Source: Eupeodes corollae (taxonomy: Eukaryota; Arthropoda; Insecta; Diptera; Syrphidae). Taken from it: 64,000 bases of DNA. The notes under the pieces are model-generated. The model saw nothing but the letters and a program-made list of their open reading frames with translations, was not told where the DNA came from and did not search any database. Location of the stretch: positions 57,814,946 to 57,878,945 of the forward strand of contig NC_079147.1 in the NCBI RefSeq assembly GCF_945859685.1. Reading direction: 5' to 3'. A program made the position numbers and the translations under genes. Shown one piece after another: positions 23,150-34,855 of this stretch (the first letter of the stretch is position 1; every line of letters begins with the position of its first letter).

Positions 23150-23900
23150 GCGTCTTTGAAAATTTAAAGGAAAGAAGCTGGAGACGTACATTAAGAAACT
23201 TTTTTTAAGGCTATTAACGAAAGTTTCTTTTTATCTATAAATATTATTTTGAAAGAGACCACGAGTAAAGAAGCCAGGAACGAATCTATCAGAAGAAGAA
23301 GCATTGCCATCGATGTAATGTCCGAAATGGCCGTGGAACCGTGTGAATCAGTGCAAACATTTAAATGAAAGACTTAAGTTTGTTAAAGAACATATAACAC
23401 AGGATACGTCTTCTTGGAATAAGGTGGAAATACATATGTTTGTATTGTTAGTTAACCATTAGACATAACACCATATTGTAAATTAGGTTTTGTTAACTGA
23501 CGGAAGCAAATTTAACATGGAAGAATGTATGATTGGCGAAAAGTAAATGAAGAATTGTCTCATAAGCATACTCGAGCTACTGTAAAGCATGGCAGTCAAG
23601 ATATGACGATGTGTTGCAGGTTCTGGTGATCGGAACTAACATTTTGTGGAGGGTAAAATGTATCAAATTGCCGACATCAATATTTTGAATCAACATTTGT
23701 GGTCCAGTGTCAGTAAACTCGGAATACAAGACAATTTCATCTTCTACCAAGGCAAATAACTAAAGCATACGTCCAAAGGTGCTTTAAACAGTAATGAAGG
23801 CCTAAAGACGGCCCGTCTTAAAGAGGAATGGCAAAAAATAAGTAATAAAGTATGTTGAAAACTTGTCTCTTCAATACCTTGACGTGAGAAAGTGAAAAGA
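23150..23900 (+). pseudogene. Tc1-like (DD34E-type) transposase relic
   Basis: Readable pieces in order: RPRVKKPG near 23260, LNERLKFVKEHITQDTSSWN near 23365-23425, LTDGSKFNMEE near 23493 (the T-D-E-S-K-F motif with the first Asp), HFVEGKM near 23640, INILNQHLWSSVSKLGIQDN near 23680-23735, FIFYQGK near 23740 (second catalytic Asp lost) and EEWQKISNKV near 23823. The block with the third catalytic Glu is deleted. Several stops and an insertion near 23430-23490 make it non-functional. Confidence 0.7.
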
Positions 23901-25069
23901 TACACAACTAAGTACTCGTATTACTATCAAGTTTCCGATTATGTGTGATGTGTTAAATTACAAAGTTTCTTTTGTTTTTAATATAAATTTACTGTTTAAT
24001 GGCTCAAAATTTAATTTTGGCTTATTTAAAATAAAATGTGTTTAATTATCATAATCAATATAATTGCTATAATATTTTTCTTGGAGTAAATGCATTTCTC
24101 AAAGCCGTCAAAAACTCTGTTAGGACTGAAAGTTATAGACCAATGAGTTTACTTAGCAATATCAGCAAAATATATGAAAAAATAATTAAAAACAAAATTG
24201 TTAAAACAATAACTGATAACAACTTATATCCAAATGAACAATTCAGTTCAATTTTTGCTGACGACACTGCAATACTTTCTTTATATACGTTTGGTCTCAA
24301 CATTGAGACAAACTTAAATAATGCGATGAGAAAATTATACCAATATTACAATCGATGGAAAATCAAGCTTAATGCTGACAAGTTACAAGCCAAATTTTTC
24401 ACTAGAAAAAGAAAAGCTTGTTATCTCCCAAGCAAAAATTTACAAATTTTAGGTAGAACGGTTTCTTGGGACAATCAAGTGAAATATCTCGGTATTTTTC
24501 TTGATTCTAAATTAAAATTCAATCACCAGATTATTAGATTATTAGATATTTAGATATTTTATTCACAAAAAATTCAACTAAATATACAAATTTGGTTGAT
24601 AATATATACAAATCAAAGAAGATAAAATACAAATTATAGGCTGTGGCATAGCCGTCTGCCAAATTGAGTTTAGACTGAAATTTCAGTGTATGAAATTAAC
24701 ATTTATAATTATTAAAGATATTCTTTTTCAATTTAATTAATTATTTATAGAGATGAGTTTAAATTCTTATAATAAAAAAGTTATTTAACAATTTTATTGC
24801 GGGTTCAATAATACATAAGACTATACATCATTCATATATGATACATTATATGATACATTACTATAATTGTTAATTTGGGCTTTGAGTTTGGCTAAAACGA
24901 AAAAAAGATCTTTATAAAGGAATGTGACTTTTAGTTTAGTCAAAACAAAATATAGTGTCTATTACAATATTCTTACAAAAATTGTAGATTTTAAACAGTG
25001 CAAAAATGGTTTTTAGTTTAGCTAAAACAAAAATTGAAACATGACATACTTTAAAAAGCAAAGAAAGAT

Positions 25070-26753
25070 TTATCGATATTCTGAAATTATTAGGTTTCTG
25101 TAAGCTGATGCATTTTCGAGATAAAGGTAGAGTTTATACCAGTTTTGCCCATTGAGCACAATTTTGGTTTCTTCCATGGACAAAGTCTTTTTTCCAAAAT
25201 AGAGCATTCTAATTTCCTTGTGTACCGGACAGATTGAAAGAAAGTGAAAACAATCTTCTTTTGATTTGAGGTTACATAGGGAGCACTGGGTTGCAAAGGA
25301 ATTCCTGTACGGGGAACCATTCAAATTTAATGTATCACTTCTTGCTCTACAAATGAGGGATATTGCTCTCACGTTGTATTTGTCGTCAAAGTAGTTTTCT
25401 GTAAAGGTGTAGCTAAGCACAGGATATAACAATCTATCTATTGAAGAGATTGCTTTTTGTATACTTTCGTTTCTTTCTAAAATGTCTATCTCCTCCAGTA
25501 ATTTATAGAGTTGTCCTTTAAGCATATTCATATTTTCAAACTGTATAATAAGCTCTACCCCACATAATTGAGCCCATTTTTTCCATTCCTTTATCCATTC
25601 CACTTGCTTTTCGAAGGTGTATTTCACAAGTTTTTGTGGTAATCTATTAGGTGCCTGGGACAGAACTTTCAGGACATAGTCAAAATGCAATTCCAGTGTG
25701 TATACGAAAAGTGATGGTACGCCAGTCTCGAGTGTGAGAACATAATTAGGTGTTGTCGTAGGCAGATAAAACAACTTCTTGATAAAAAAGCGTTGCAACT
25801 TTTCCACTTCTTCATACAATTTATAACCCCATGTCTGGCAGCCGTAACACATAACGGAGCGCATTATGGCTTCGAAATCTTTGTATTTAGCAGATGTGGG
25901 GATATTAGTGTTTGAGATAACACTTTTCCAAGAAACATTTATCATTGTTTTAGCTGATAACAGTTTTTTTTCTAGGTGGGGTGACATGTTCATATTTGGC
26001 TTGATTAGGATCCCTGGATATTTGTATTCTGTAACAGTCTCTATCACTTGACCTTCAAAAAACCATTTTTCATTCCTTTCTAGTTTAGTTTGTCTGTTTT
26101 GAACAATTAATATTTTTGATTTTTCAAGATTTACTGTAAGGTTCCATGTTTTACAATAATCTGAGAGCCTGTTGATCATGAGCTGTAGGCTTTGAGGAGA
26201 TTCTGCTAAAAGCAGAATATCGTCTGCATAGAGTAAAACTTTTATTGTCAGGTCAGCGATTCGTACACCAGCTGGTAGTTGCAACGTAATGTCGTCTATA
26301 AAGATTGAGAACAAAACAGGACTAAGCAGACATCCCTGTTTCACCCCAGATTTTGTTTCAAACCATTCCGACATACTTTTTCCATTCCATACTGATTGAC
26401 GTGTATTTGTATACATATTTCTAAGGCTCTTTATTAGCTTTGTTGACATTCCCTTTTGCGAAAGCTTATAAAATAAAGCATTTCGATCTATCGAGTCAAA
26501 TGCTGCCTTGAATTCAACAAAAAAGATGTACAATTTTCTTTTCTGTCTCAAAAAGTATTGTGAAATAGATGTTAGAACAAAAATATTATCAGTTGTAGAA
26601 TAACCTTTACGAAAACCAAATTGGTACTCGCTAAGAATTTCATTTATGTTAATCCATGAAAGTATTCGTTCAAGCAAGATAGAGGTGAAAATCTTTGCTA
26701 TAGCGTTCATAAAAGATATGCCCCTGTAATTACTTGCCAGATTAGGACTACCT
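25070..26753 (-). CDS. LINE ORF2 part 2: reverse transcriptase and CCHC-type C-terminus
   Basis: The open reading gives 546 residues from 26710 down to 25070 and is linked in shifted frame to the part upstream. RT signatures: EYQFGFRKGYSTTDNIF near residue 28, FVEFKAAFDSIDRNALF near 64, SGVKQGCLLSPVLFSIFIDD near 121, and the active site YADD at 161-164 in VLLYADDILLLAE. A C-terminal cysteine-histidine motif (CSLCNLKSKEDCFHFLSICP) ends the protein, as in many LINE clades. It would copy element RNA onto the nicked target. The clade was not fixed. The long open frame suggests recent activity, but 5' truncation of the element means this copy is dead. Confidence 0.9.
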
Positions 26754-28020
26754 TTTTGAATATGGGATATACAATCGAATCCTTAAAAGATTGTGGAATA
26801 TCTCCCGTCTCATAAATGTAGTTAAACATCTCTAACATTCTAATCTCGAAATCGGTAGGTGCGTTTTTATAAAATTCGTTTGAAATTCTGTCTGGGCCTG
26901 GTGCTTTATTATTTGCTGCTTTTAATAATGCCGTGCTTAATTCGCTCATTGATATTTCACGATCTAAGCTCTCATTGTAAATAAGGGGTTCTGCGAACAA
27001 AAAGTTATTTGTTGTTGGTTGTGGATTCAACAGAAGTTTGAAATAATCTGCCAGATCAGAGACATGCAGTTTAATTCCACATATCAAATTTGGTTCTCTC
27101 AGCTGATTAATTTTGTACCAAAACTGTTTGTTGTTATTAGTGTTCGAAAGTCCTACTGCAACAGATTTAAAATAAGCTTCTCTTTTCGACTTGCACAAGT
27201 TTTTGTAATTTTTATTTGCTGTTAAATAATTTTTTGTGATTGTTTCGTTTAAATCGGGAGATGATTTAATTTTTCGTAACAATTCAAAAGATAAACATCT
27301 GGCTTTGAAACACTCGTTATCAATCCATTTCTGTTTGTAGGTGGGATTTTTAGAAGTATTTTTCCTTTGAGTTGCCTGTATACATTTATACATATGACTA
27401 ATATTTGCTTCTGCATTTGAAGGGTACACAGTAAGAGGGCTTGAGTGTAGTAGTGCGTGGTTAACTTTAGTTTGGTATGTTTCTCTATAACTATCTTTCC
27501 AGAACAACTTCGGAGGAAGATTAAGAGTAGAGTTTTCCTGCTCATCACTGAGATGACAAATTACTTTTAGGGGCATATGATCAGCTAAAGTTTGCGACTC
27601 ATCACTGAATGATTCGATAAGCTTTTTCCATCCTTCAGATCTTGCACAAAAATCGGCTATAGATCATTTATTTGACACATTTTTAGAAAAAGTTTTCCAT
27701 TTTAAAAAAGATTCGTTAGTGAAAGGTTTAGTCCATGCGGTTTTTGTCTGTAATGTCCCTATGCGAGCGTTCATATCCCCAATAAGCATTATATTTTCTA
27801 TGTTAGTGATGTTCAAGAAGTTGTTTATTATTTCAAAGTCGTGCAGCCAATTGTTGCAAATGTGCATTGGAAGAATGTGATAGTTTACGTTGCAGTAATT
27901 TAGTTTAAGATAAACATATTCATCCAATTCTATGAAGTTACCGTTTATTCTATTTTCCTTAAACCCGTACAAAAACCCCCCGCTGGCTCTTCCAAAGTTA
28001 GAGACACGTGAAGCAGACAC
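26707..28020 (-). pseudogene. LINE ORF2 part 1: truncated endonuclease and linker
   Basis: The minus-strand reading from 28020 to 27667 covers the later part of an EEP endonuclease (VSNFGRASGGFLYGFKEN, then LIGDMNARIGTL with the catalytic Asp/Asn motif). A TGA at 27666-27664 interrupts it, after which the frame continues with ADHMPLKVICHL (the D-H-x-P catalytic end of the domain) and the linker WIDNECFKARCLSFELLRK. It reaches ANNKAPGPDRISNEFYKNAP and SIVYPIFKKV, where loss of one base near 26753 shifts into the RT frame. The first part of the endonuclease is absent because the element is 5'-truncated. Confidence 0.85.
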
Positions 28021-28496
28021 CCAATGTAGCTTAAAATTTAAAATTCAATCACCATATTTCAAAAAAACAAAAAAAAGTCAAGATAGCAACCAAACTGCTG
28101 TTCCCATTTATTAATAGAAGTCTTTACTTTCAGTCTTGAATAAAACGATCATTTGTAAGGTTATATTTCAGGCAATTCTTTTGTATGGTTCTCCAGTACA
28201 GAAAAGCGCAGCTAAAACTCATATAAAAAACTACAAGTTGCTCAAAATAAAGTTTTAAAAATGATGCTCAATATACCCTGGTATCATTCCGCCTTAGATC
28301 TCCACGTAAAGGCGAATGTCGAAATGATCGAAGATAGAATAATTAAACTCACAACAAAATTCTTTGATCGACTTGATCTTGCTGAGAACGATTTGGTTAC
28401 TGAACTAAATAATCAAAATTAAAAATTCTATTTTTTTTGAGATATATACATATGTATTAATGTAAACTGATTTATAAATGCATGTATTTATTAATT

Positions 28497-28700
28497 TAAT
28501 TATTGTTTATTTATTGTTTCTTTGTTTATTTGATTATTTATTTATGTATGTATTCTTTTATTTATTTACTTATTTATTTATTTATTTGTTATTTTGTTTT
28601 GCTTATTTATTTAGTTACTTATTTATTTATTTACTTATTATTTTTGTTTAAAATGTTTATTTATTTTACTTTATCCTATTTATTCAATTATTTACATATT
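28497..28700. repeat. Degenerate ATTT/TTTA simple-sequence tract
   Basis: About 200 bases dominated by TTTATTTA units with scattered substitutions. The open frame across it (Y, L, F, I only) is a composition artefact. Confidence 0.8.
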
Positions 28701-29271
28701 TATGTAATTTTTCATATGAAATTGATTTATTCATACTTATTGTTAACAAGTTATCATCTATTCATTTATTGGTTCATCTGTTAACCTGATAGACTTCATA
28801 CCCTTACTAGTCATAAGCTTTATGATTTTATTCTTACATTAAATGGGAGTTTTTATCGTTTTTTCCTCTGGTCAAAATTATAAAACCTCATTGGTAATTT
28901 ATAAAACTTATATACATACTATTTTAGCTGAAAAATACATTTTATCAAACCGCTATATTGTAAAATGTGCGGTAACAAACCATTGTAAAATTTAAACAAA
29001 ATCAATAACTATCTAAATCTAAATCATCATGGGTCCGATTGTTCGTGAGAGCCACTGTAGATGTATCAGATGATGCCCAGAGGACACCTTTTTTCCGGAT
29101 TGCAATAACCTTTGAAATTTTGAATTGCTTGCAAAAATAACAGTTGTTGAGGAATTTTCAGAATGTAATTGGCTGATTTTGTTAATTGAATAGATGTGGA
29201 TTATAAGGGGGACACATTTTTTTCAACTCAAGTCTTTGTATGTGGTTAGGTCCTCTAGTATCATATTAATA

Positions 29272-30537
29272 AAGGGTGTCCCAAAATTAACGCAAGAAAC
29301 CCTGAAAAAAAGCAATTTGACAGCTAACAGTATAGGGTTATTAAAAATGGAGCGTTACACGATACAACAACGTGTCTTCATTATTAAAGAATATTTCAAA
29401 AATAGTGAAAGCTTGGCGGCTGCAGTTCGAAATTTTCATACTAAATATGGTCGGAATAGTGTTTTAACTTCGTCAACTGTGAAGAGATTAATTGAAAAAT
29501 TCATGGAGACTGGATCCGTTGGAGACGCCAAACACACTGGTCGTCCAAAAACAAGCCGTTCAAATGTGAATGTCGAAGCAGTGCTTGAGAGTGTTGCTGA
29601 CAATCCAGGAACCTCAATTCGACATCGCGGACAAGAATTGCAAATTTCAAGAACCTCTCTACAGCGTATACTCACCAAAGATCTGTGTCTTCATGCTTAC
29701 AAAATTCAATTAACATAACAATTGAAGCATAATGACCATGGACAGAGAAAAGAGTTCGTTGAATGGATTATTGAACATCAACAAATGGACCCTGATTTTT
29801 CGAGCAAAATCATCCTAAGCGATGAAGCACATTTTCATCTTGATGGCTTTGTCAATCGCCAAAATTGCCGCATTTGGGGTTCGGAGAACCCACATGTGAT
29901 TGTCGAAAAACAAATGCATCCACAACGCGTGACTGTATGGTGTGGATTTTGGGCTGGAGGCATAATTGAGCCATATTTTTTTGAAAATGATGCTGGTCAA
30001 GCAGTGACTGTTACTGGTGCTCAATATTACTACATGATTACACAGTTCTTTCTGCCAAAATTGGATGATATTGATGTGTCCAATATGTGGTTTCAACAAG
30101 ACGGTGCCACATGTCATACAGCCCGTGAAACAATTCAATTACTGCATGAGACATTCCCAGGTCGTGTACTCTCTCGTTTCGGTGATCAAAATTGGCCTCC
30201 TAGATCGTGTGATTTAACACCATTAGACTTCTTTTTATGGGGTTATTTGAAATCACAAGTCTATGTCAACAAGCCCACAACCACCCGGGCATTAAAGGAG
30301 GAGATTTAACGCTGCATCAACGAAATTCAGCCACATTTATGCAGAATGGTCATGGAAAATTTCAACAAAAGAGTGCGCATGTGCATGCAAAGCCGTGGAG
30401 GCCATTTGTCCGATGTGTTATTCCATACATCACCCTATCCTATGTACTTTACGAGTCAATAAAAATATAACTATCAAAAGTCTAAAAACGGCGTTTTCTA
30501 TTTAATTCAAATCTTGCGTTAATTTTAGTACACCCTT
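29272..30537 (+). mobile_element. DD41D mariner-type DNA transposon, nearly complete
   Basis: The 1,266-bp element is flanked by TA (29270-29271 and 30538-30539). Its terminal inverted repeats are about 26 bp: left AAGGGTGTCCCAAAATTAAC continuing GCAAGA; right end, read inward, AAGGGTGTACTAAAATTAAC continuing GCAAGA, with two mismatches by eye. One transposase gene fills the interior. Structure, TA target and the D-D-41-D spacing place it in the mariner superfamily, close to the rosa-type group described from tephritid flies. Confidence 0.93.
29347..30462 (+). pseudogene. DD41D transposase with two nonsense codons
   Basis: From ATG 29347 the frame runs 371 codons to TAA 30460-30462, interrupted by TAA at 29716-29718 and 30307-30309. 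An N-terminal helix-turn-helix pair is visible (MERYTIQQRVFIIKEYF and STVKRLIEKFMETGSVGD, then HTGRPKTSRS, a GRPR-like motif). Catalytic residues: Asp in ILSDEAHFHLDGF, Asp in WFQQDGATCHTA, and Asp in LTPLDFFLWGY; 41 residues separate the last two. No frameshift was seen. Both stops fall where relatives would plausibly have Gln (CAA to TAA), consistent with recent inactivation by C-to-T changes. The protein would cut at the TIRs and insert into TA. Confidence 0.9.
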
Positions 30538-30539
30538 TA

Positions 30540-32639
30540 GTATGCCCCATTGTATGGATTATTTTCAATAAAACGAAATTGATTTGAAATTTTCCACCCC
30601 GTGGAGCGTCGTGTAAATAGTTAAAGCGAACAGAAAAATTGGAAAACTTGATGAGAAAATGATAACTTCATTGATTTTTCAAAGTCTGCAGATATAGAAA
30701 CAAGTGTATTTGTATCAAAATGGATCCATTCATCTTCTTGGGATTACACTAACCAATCAATGTTTTCACCAACTATATACAACTACTTATTTATAGCGTA
30801 GCTTCGCATACATATCGAAAGTAAAAACCCTTTTCAAGAGTTCTTACGTGTAATTTGCATATTACACGGTTGTTGATTCATTACCATAAAATACAAAAAA
30901 AAAGAATGGTTTTTCTTAATTGCAAGTCGCATCTGTCTGCTTGTTTCTTGGTTTTCTTTTTTTCCAATGAACGGACGGCCGAGCTTACCTTTTGAAAAGT
31001 AATTAGAAAGCTGAAGGATTTTTTTGTGTTGTGCCTCGGATACTTGGTACTTATTTTATTCTTTCATAGAGATACCCATTTGTCTTCATTTGCACTTGGA
31101 AAAATGTACAAATCCTGCAGAGTTTTTAGCCAGAAAAACAAAAGTAAAAAAAGGACACACAGTTTTTATTCTAGTTTATCCTCAAAGGAATAATCTTAAA
31201 TGCACCACCACACCGACCCAAAAGCCATAATTCATTTGTTTAATCCTTTTTATACAAATAGTCGGAAAAAAAGAAAACTTCGTCGAAAGGAAAAGTTGAA
31301 GATGACTAAAGATTTTCTTTATCTTCCAAAAAGAACTCAGGTAGGTTTTGGGGTTAAAAGTTTTTTCGCGGAGGATTTCGGGATTTTTTTTTGTATTTTC
31401 TTCAAACAAGGATTATAACTTCTTGCAGTCTCATTTTAATGCATATCTTTAAAAAATATTCGAATAATTTCCCTAAGGTATTGAGTTTTTGAATTGTTGA
31501 TTAGCAATATACATAGGACCTATAGGAATACTGACAAAGCAACAAATCGTCGTATGAAAGAAATCAAACTCCTTATAGTCCTTAATCATTATTATTCCAC
31601 AACAATCATCCAGCATCATCACACATGCGAGAATTACAAGTCATTTTATTCCAATTGAAAACAGGGGGTGGGTATTTGTGCTTTACTAGATTTTGTGCCC
31701 TGAATTCTTTTTCTTGACAATTCCCAAAAGAAAACAAGTAACGTTTATCGGGTTTTTTCCTTGTCGGAGGAGTGTTGAAGTTTTTACGCATTAACCTTCT
31801 GTCATGTTATTCCAATCAATCAAAGTAACCTTGTTATTAAGTGTACTTCATATGTTTGTATCTAAATATGAAGCAACAACTTTTGGAAAAGCATGAATAA
31901 GATTTTTTTGTGAGTTTTTTTTTGAAAAATTCTCTGATTACGTCATTACGTGGCAAATTTTTGTATGTGACAAGAATTTAAGGTAAAGATTTTGTCGTTA
32001 AAATTCTTTGTTTGTATCGAATCTCGAGGGACATTTTCATTTTCAGGTTTTTCTAAGATTTTTAAATGAGCTTGGTTTGGTCAATGTATGATGAATGAAT
32101 ATTTGCACATAGGTTTCGTTTCCCGTTTAGACTATTAAATTTACGATTAGAGATTTTCTTATGAATGACAACATTTATTATTGGGCGAAATTATACCACT
32201 TTTTCGAAATTATACCACTTTTTAAAATGCTCGAAGAATTCGGAATCTGAATTCGGGTATTTCAACATGGTTATAGACTGCAATTTGAAATGCAATTACA
32301 ACGTTATCTTATCTTATTTTAGCCTAAGAAATTGTAGTAGCGTTATAATAAATGATTTTTCAATAAGGATTTAATAACTTGACCAATCGAAGAACGTACA
32401 TTTGCTTTAAATGGTCAATAGGCTTCAATTTTTTAGTCAGCTTGGTCTTTTATGGGTGTAAACCATGTCCGATAAGCTATGACCAATTCTTGAGAACGCC
32501 GTGGAATTCACTTATTTGGATCGTTTATTCCAACGTCTGAACGGCAACGATATTTTTGATCGTCCAACCTGAAACGCAACATTACACAGCGAATGTATAG
32601 ACTAACACTTTTGAACTAACATTGTTACTGCCCTTCTAA
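30540..32639. other. Unassigned spacer
   Basis: A+T-rich; short frames at 31024-31418 and 32165-32374 match nothing. Perhaps host intergenic DNA. A 16-base direct repeat (AAATTATACCACTTTT) lies at about 32189-32222. Confidence 0.4.
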
Positions 32640-34450
32640 TATGGCGAGATTTTAAACCGATTTTTTTAAGTTCACCCTCTTAAAATTGCGGTCACAGACT
32701 CCGAATTCCGCTAGAACATTTCTGTAATTGCAGACGTTGCTCGTACTTTACGATTAGGTAAACCAATAATTATCATAGTGCATGCTTCTGCACCGTTTAG
32801 CAGGACGGGAACGATGAGGGTCTTATATAGCTAAACTTTAGTGGCTCGAGAGAGAGCTATACTACATAATTTATTGCTATCTTAGTCCAAAGAAAAAGCG
32901 GTTAGCAAGAGTTATTCTTCGTTTGATCTTAGCACTTGCTAATGTTGTTTTCTGTGTTCATATCGCAGCCCTGGTAGACAATGTCCTTAACTACTTCAAA
33001 ATTACGTCTTTCGATGATGACGTTTGTTCTGCAGGTCCTTTCTTGATGACAGCATGCCCTTTTGTTTTACCCTGATATTTGCCACCTCTGCCTAAATAAT
33101 ATCAAAAGCTCTAATGACATCAAGCTGAGTGCTTTCGGTTATGTCAATGTCTTCAGGATATGCCAGTAATTGGACAGGCTTTTGAAATAGAATGCATCTA
33201 GTCTTGTAGTGGAAGTACTATTCTTTCAAGGACGATGTTAGAGAAATAGCATGACAGGACATCACCTTGACTAAAGTCTTTTTTGACATCGAACAATTGA
33301 GTTAATTTGTTTCCAACCTTTATGCAGCAGCGCGAATTCTCTATGGTCTTCCTGATGTTATCATATGATGCCTTAAAATCGATGAAGAGATTGTATCAAT
33401 TTGATGTTCTTGGGTTTTTTTTTCAGGATCTGCCGTAATGTGATTTTGTAGGGGATGTTAAGCAGACCGACACCTTTAAAGCATGCTTTCTTACGACCAT
33501 ATCTTAAAGTTAAGTAAGCCCTAACCAAACTATCTCTAGCAGTTTTGAAGACTTCAGCTTTGATAAGGAAATCTTTTGGCATTATGCCTAAGTCGACATT
33601 CCTTATGAAACTAGGGGTTTCTTTTTGATGGCTGTGTGAAACCCAGTACTTCAAAGATGGCTTCTCTGATAGCATCTTGGCAATGTTGTCACTTATTCTC
33701 GATACATTGTGTTAGCGGCAGTGAACTTCGAAAGATGTGACTCGTTCGGAGAAGTCTTTGGCGATATCTTGCAATTCCTTGTTTTGCCTTCGGTCCGGAA
33801 ACCCGATTTGCTACGTTGGCTAGAACGACGTAGTGATCCGAGTCGATGTTAGCTACTCGGAAAGTTCGGACATCTATGATGCTTTTAGCGTGTCTAGCGT
33901 CGATCGCAATATGGTCAACCTGTTTTACGGCAGATTAATCTGGAGAATTCCAAGTTCCTTTGTGGATGTTGAGGTGTGGAAAATTCGTACTAACCTCGCA
34001 GCAAAATCAATGAGCCGAAAACCGTTACCAGAAGTGCGATCTTAAAGGCCTATTATTTCAACAAAGGTGTCTTCTCTTCCAAGCTTGGCATTAAAATCGA
34101 CAAGGACAGTTTTGATATCGTAGCTAGGACACTGGTCATATGTTTTGATTAAGAGCTCGAAGAACATATCTTTGGTGTTGTCATAATCTCTTCTGTGGGG
34201 ACCTGCGTGCATAGTAGGCTTATTGCAGAATTATCGTTGATGCAGAATTTATCGTTGATGCAGATGTTCATGAGGCGCTAGTTGATGCACCTAAAGCTCA
34301 AGACTTGTTTCCTAAGTCTGGCATCCAAATAAGCGTTGTTGGTTTTCTCGGTAGCAGTCACCATAGTAAACATCGCAATTTGTCATGTTCTTTTTGCCAG
34401 TAATCAGTAACGTTGATCGAGAAAAACGCCAAGAGTTCCCGAACTGGTAC
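32640..34450 (-). pseudogene. Highly decayed RTE-like element (endonuclease and RT)
   Basis: Read on the minus strand from 34400: endonuclease traces (TVLVDFNAKLGREDTF near 34115-34065 with the D-F-N motif, then NGFRLIDFAARLVR near 34030-33985). RT traces follow: CFKGVGLLNIPYKITLRQIL near 33485-33425, the LSCYFSNIVLERIV-like block near 33270-33225, and LYKTLIVPVLLNGAEA near 32840-32795. The order and the last motifs match the plus-strand copy at 14.5-16.8 kb (IYKTLIIPVLIYGAEAW there), so it is the same family. Indels and stops occur every few dozen bases, so this is an old copy. Confidence 0.7.
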
Positions 34451-34734
34451 AAGATGAAGATTTATGGAATACGGAGGGGGGCATGTGTTTTTTTTTTTTT
34501 CAATTCAATTCAAACTTTATTTTCATAACTTACACAGTAAGATACAATATCTCATTTGATAGTGCAAGCTTCATTGATAATTCTATTTATAATATTTAAG
34601 TGAATGTGTTACAATTTATAATAAAAGATATTAAATGTAAAAATGACAAATAAATATATTTATAACTATTACTACATCATATGTAATTATTATTATTTTT
34701 TTTTTTTAATTAGCAAGTATAACATTGCTTTTTG

Positions 34735-34840
34735 AAACAAAAAATAAATAAAGAAGGAAAAAAAGAAAAGAAAGAAAGAAAGTAAGAAAGAAAGAAGGAA
34801 AGAAAGTAATAAAGAAAGAAAGCAAGAAAGAAAGAAAGAC
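34735..34840. repeat. Degenerate GAAA microsatellite in the 3'UTR
   Basis: About 100 bases of GAAA/AAGA units with some GTAA and GGAA variants, just downstream of the ORF2 stop of the CR1-like element (TTTC on the coding strand). Confidence 0.85.
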
Positions 34841-34855
34841 TCGAATATCTAATCA

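Larger units (their letters stand above)
24529..28037 (-). mobile_element. Nested 5'-truncated non-LTR retrotransposon with 17-bp target duplication
   Basis: TTAAAATTCAATCACCA occurs at 24512-24528 and again at 28038-28054, immediately outside the element. The inserted DNA is 3,509 bp, with its 5' end at 28037 and 3' end at 24529 (minus strand). Its 3' terminus is a short tandem of TAATC-like units (AGATTATT repeats on the plus strand, 24528-24545) rather than poly(A). The 5' end lies inside the endonuclease domain, as expected from incomplete reverse transcription. It carries one ORF broken by a stop and a one-base frameshift. Confidence 0.92.
24095..28432 (+). pseudogene. Jockey-like RT with internal deletion, split by a nested LINE
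   Basis: Left part (24095-24528): ESYRPMSLLSNISKIYEKII, DNNLYPNEQF, then directly FADDTAILSLYTFG, so an internal deletion removed the RT palm between the fingers and the active-site box. It goes on with RWKIKLNADKLQAKFFTR and VKYLGIFLDSKLKFNH. Right part, after the insertion at 24529-28037, resumes at 28055 with KIATKLLFPFINRSL, IFQAILLYGSPVQKSAAKTH, VLKMMLNIPWYHSALDLHV and a stop at about 28430. These are Jockey-clade thumb and C-terminal motifs. The junction of the two parts is defined by the 17-bp duplication. Confidence 0.85.

Noticed and set aside
28503..28784. 93-residue open frame rich in Tyr, Leu, Phe and Ile
   Set aside because: It only reflects the TTTATTTA simple repeat; no protein-like complexity.
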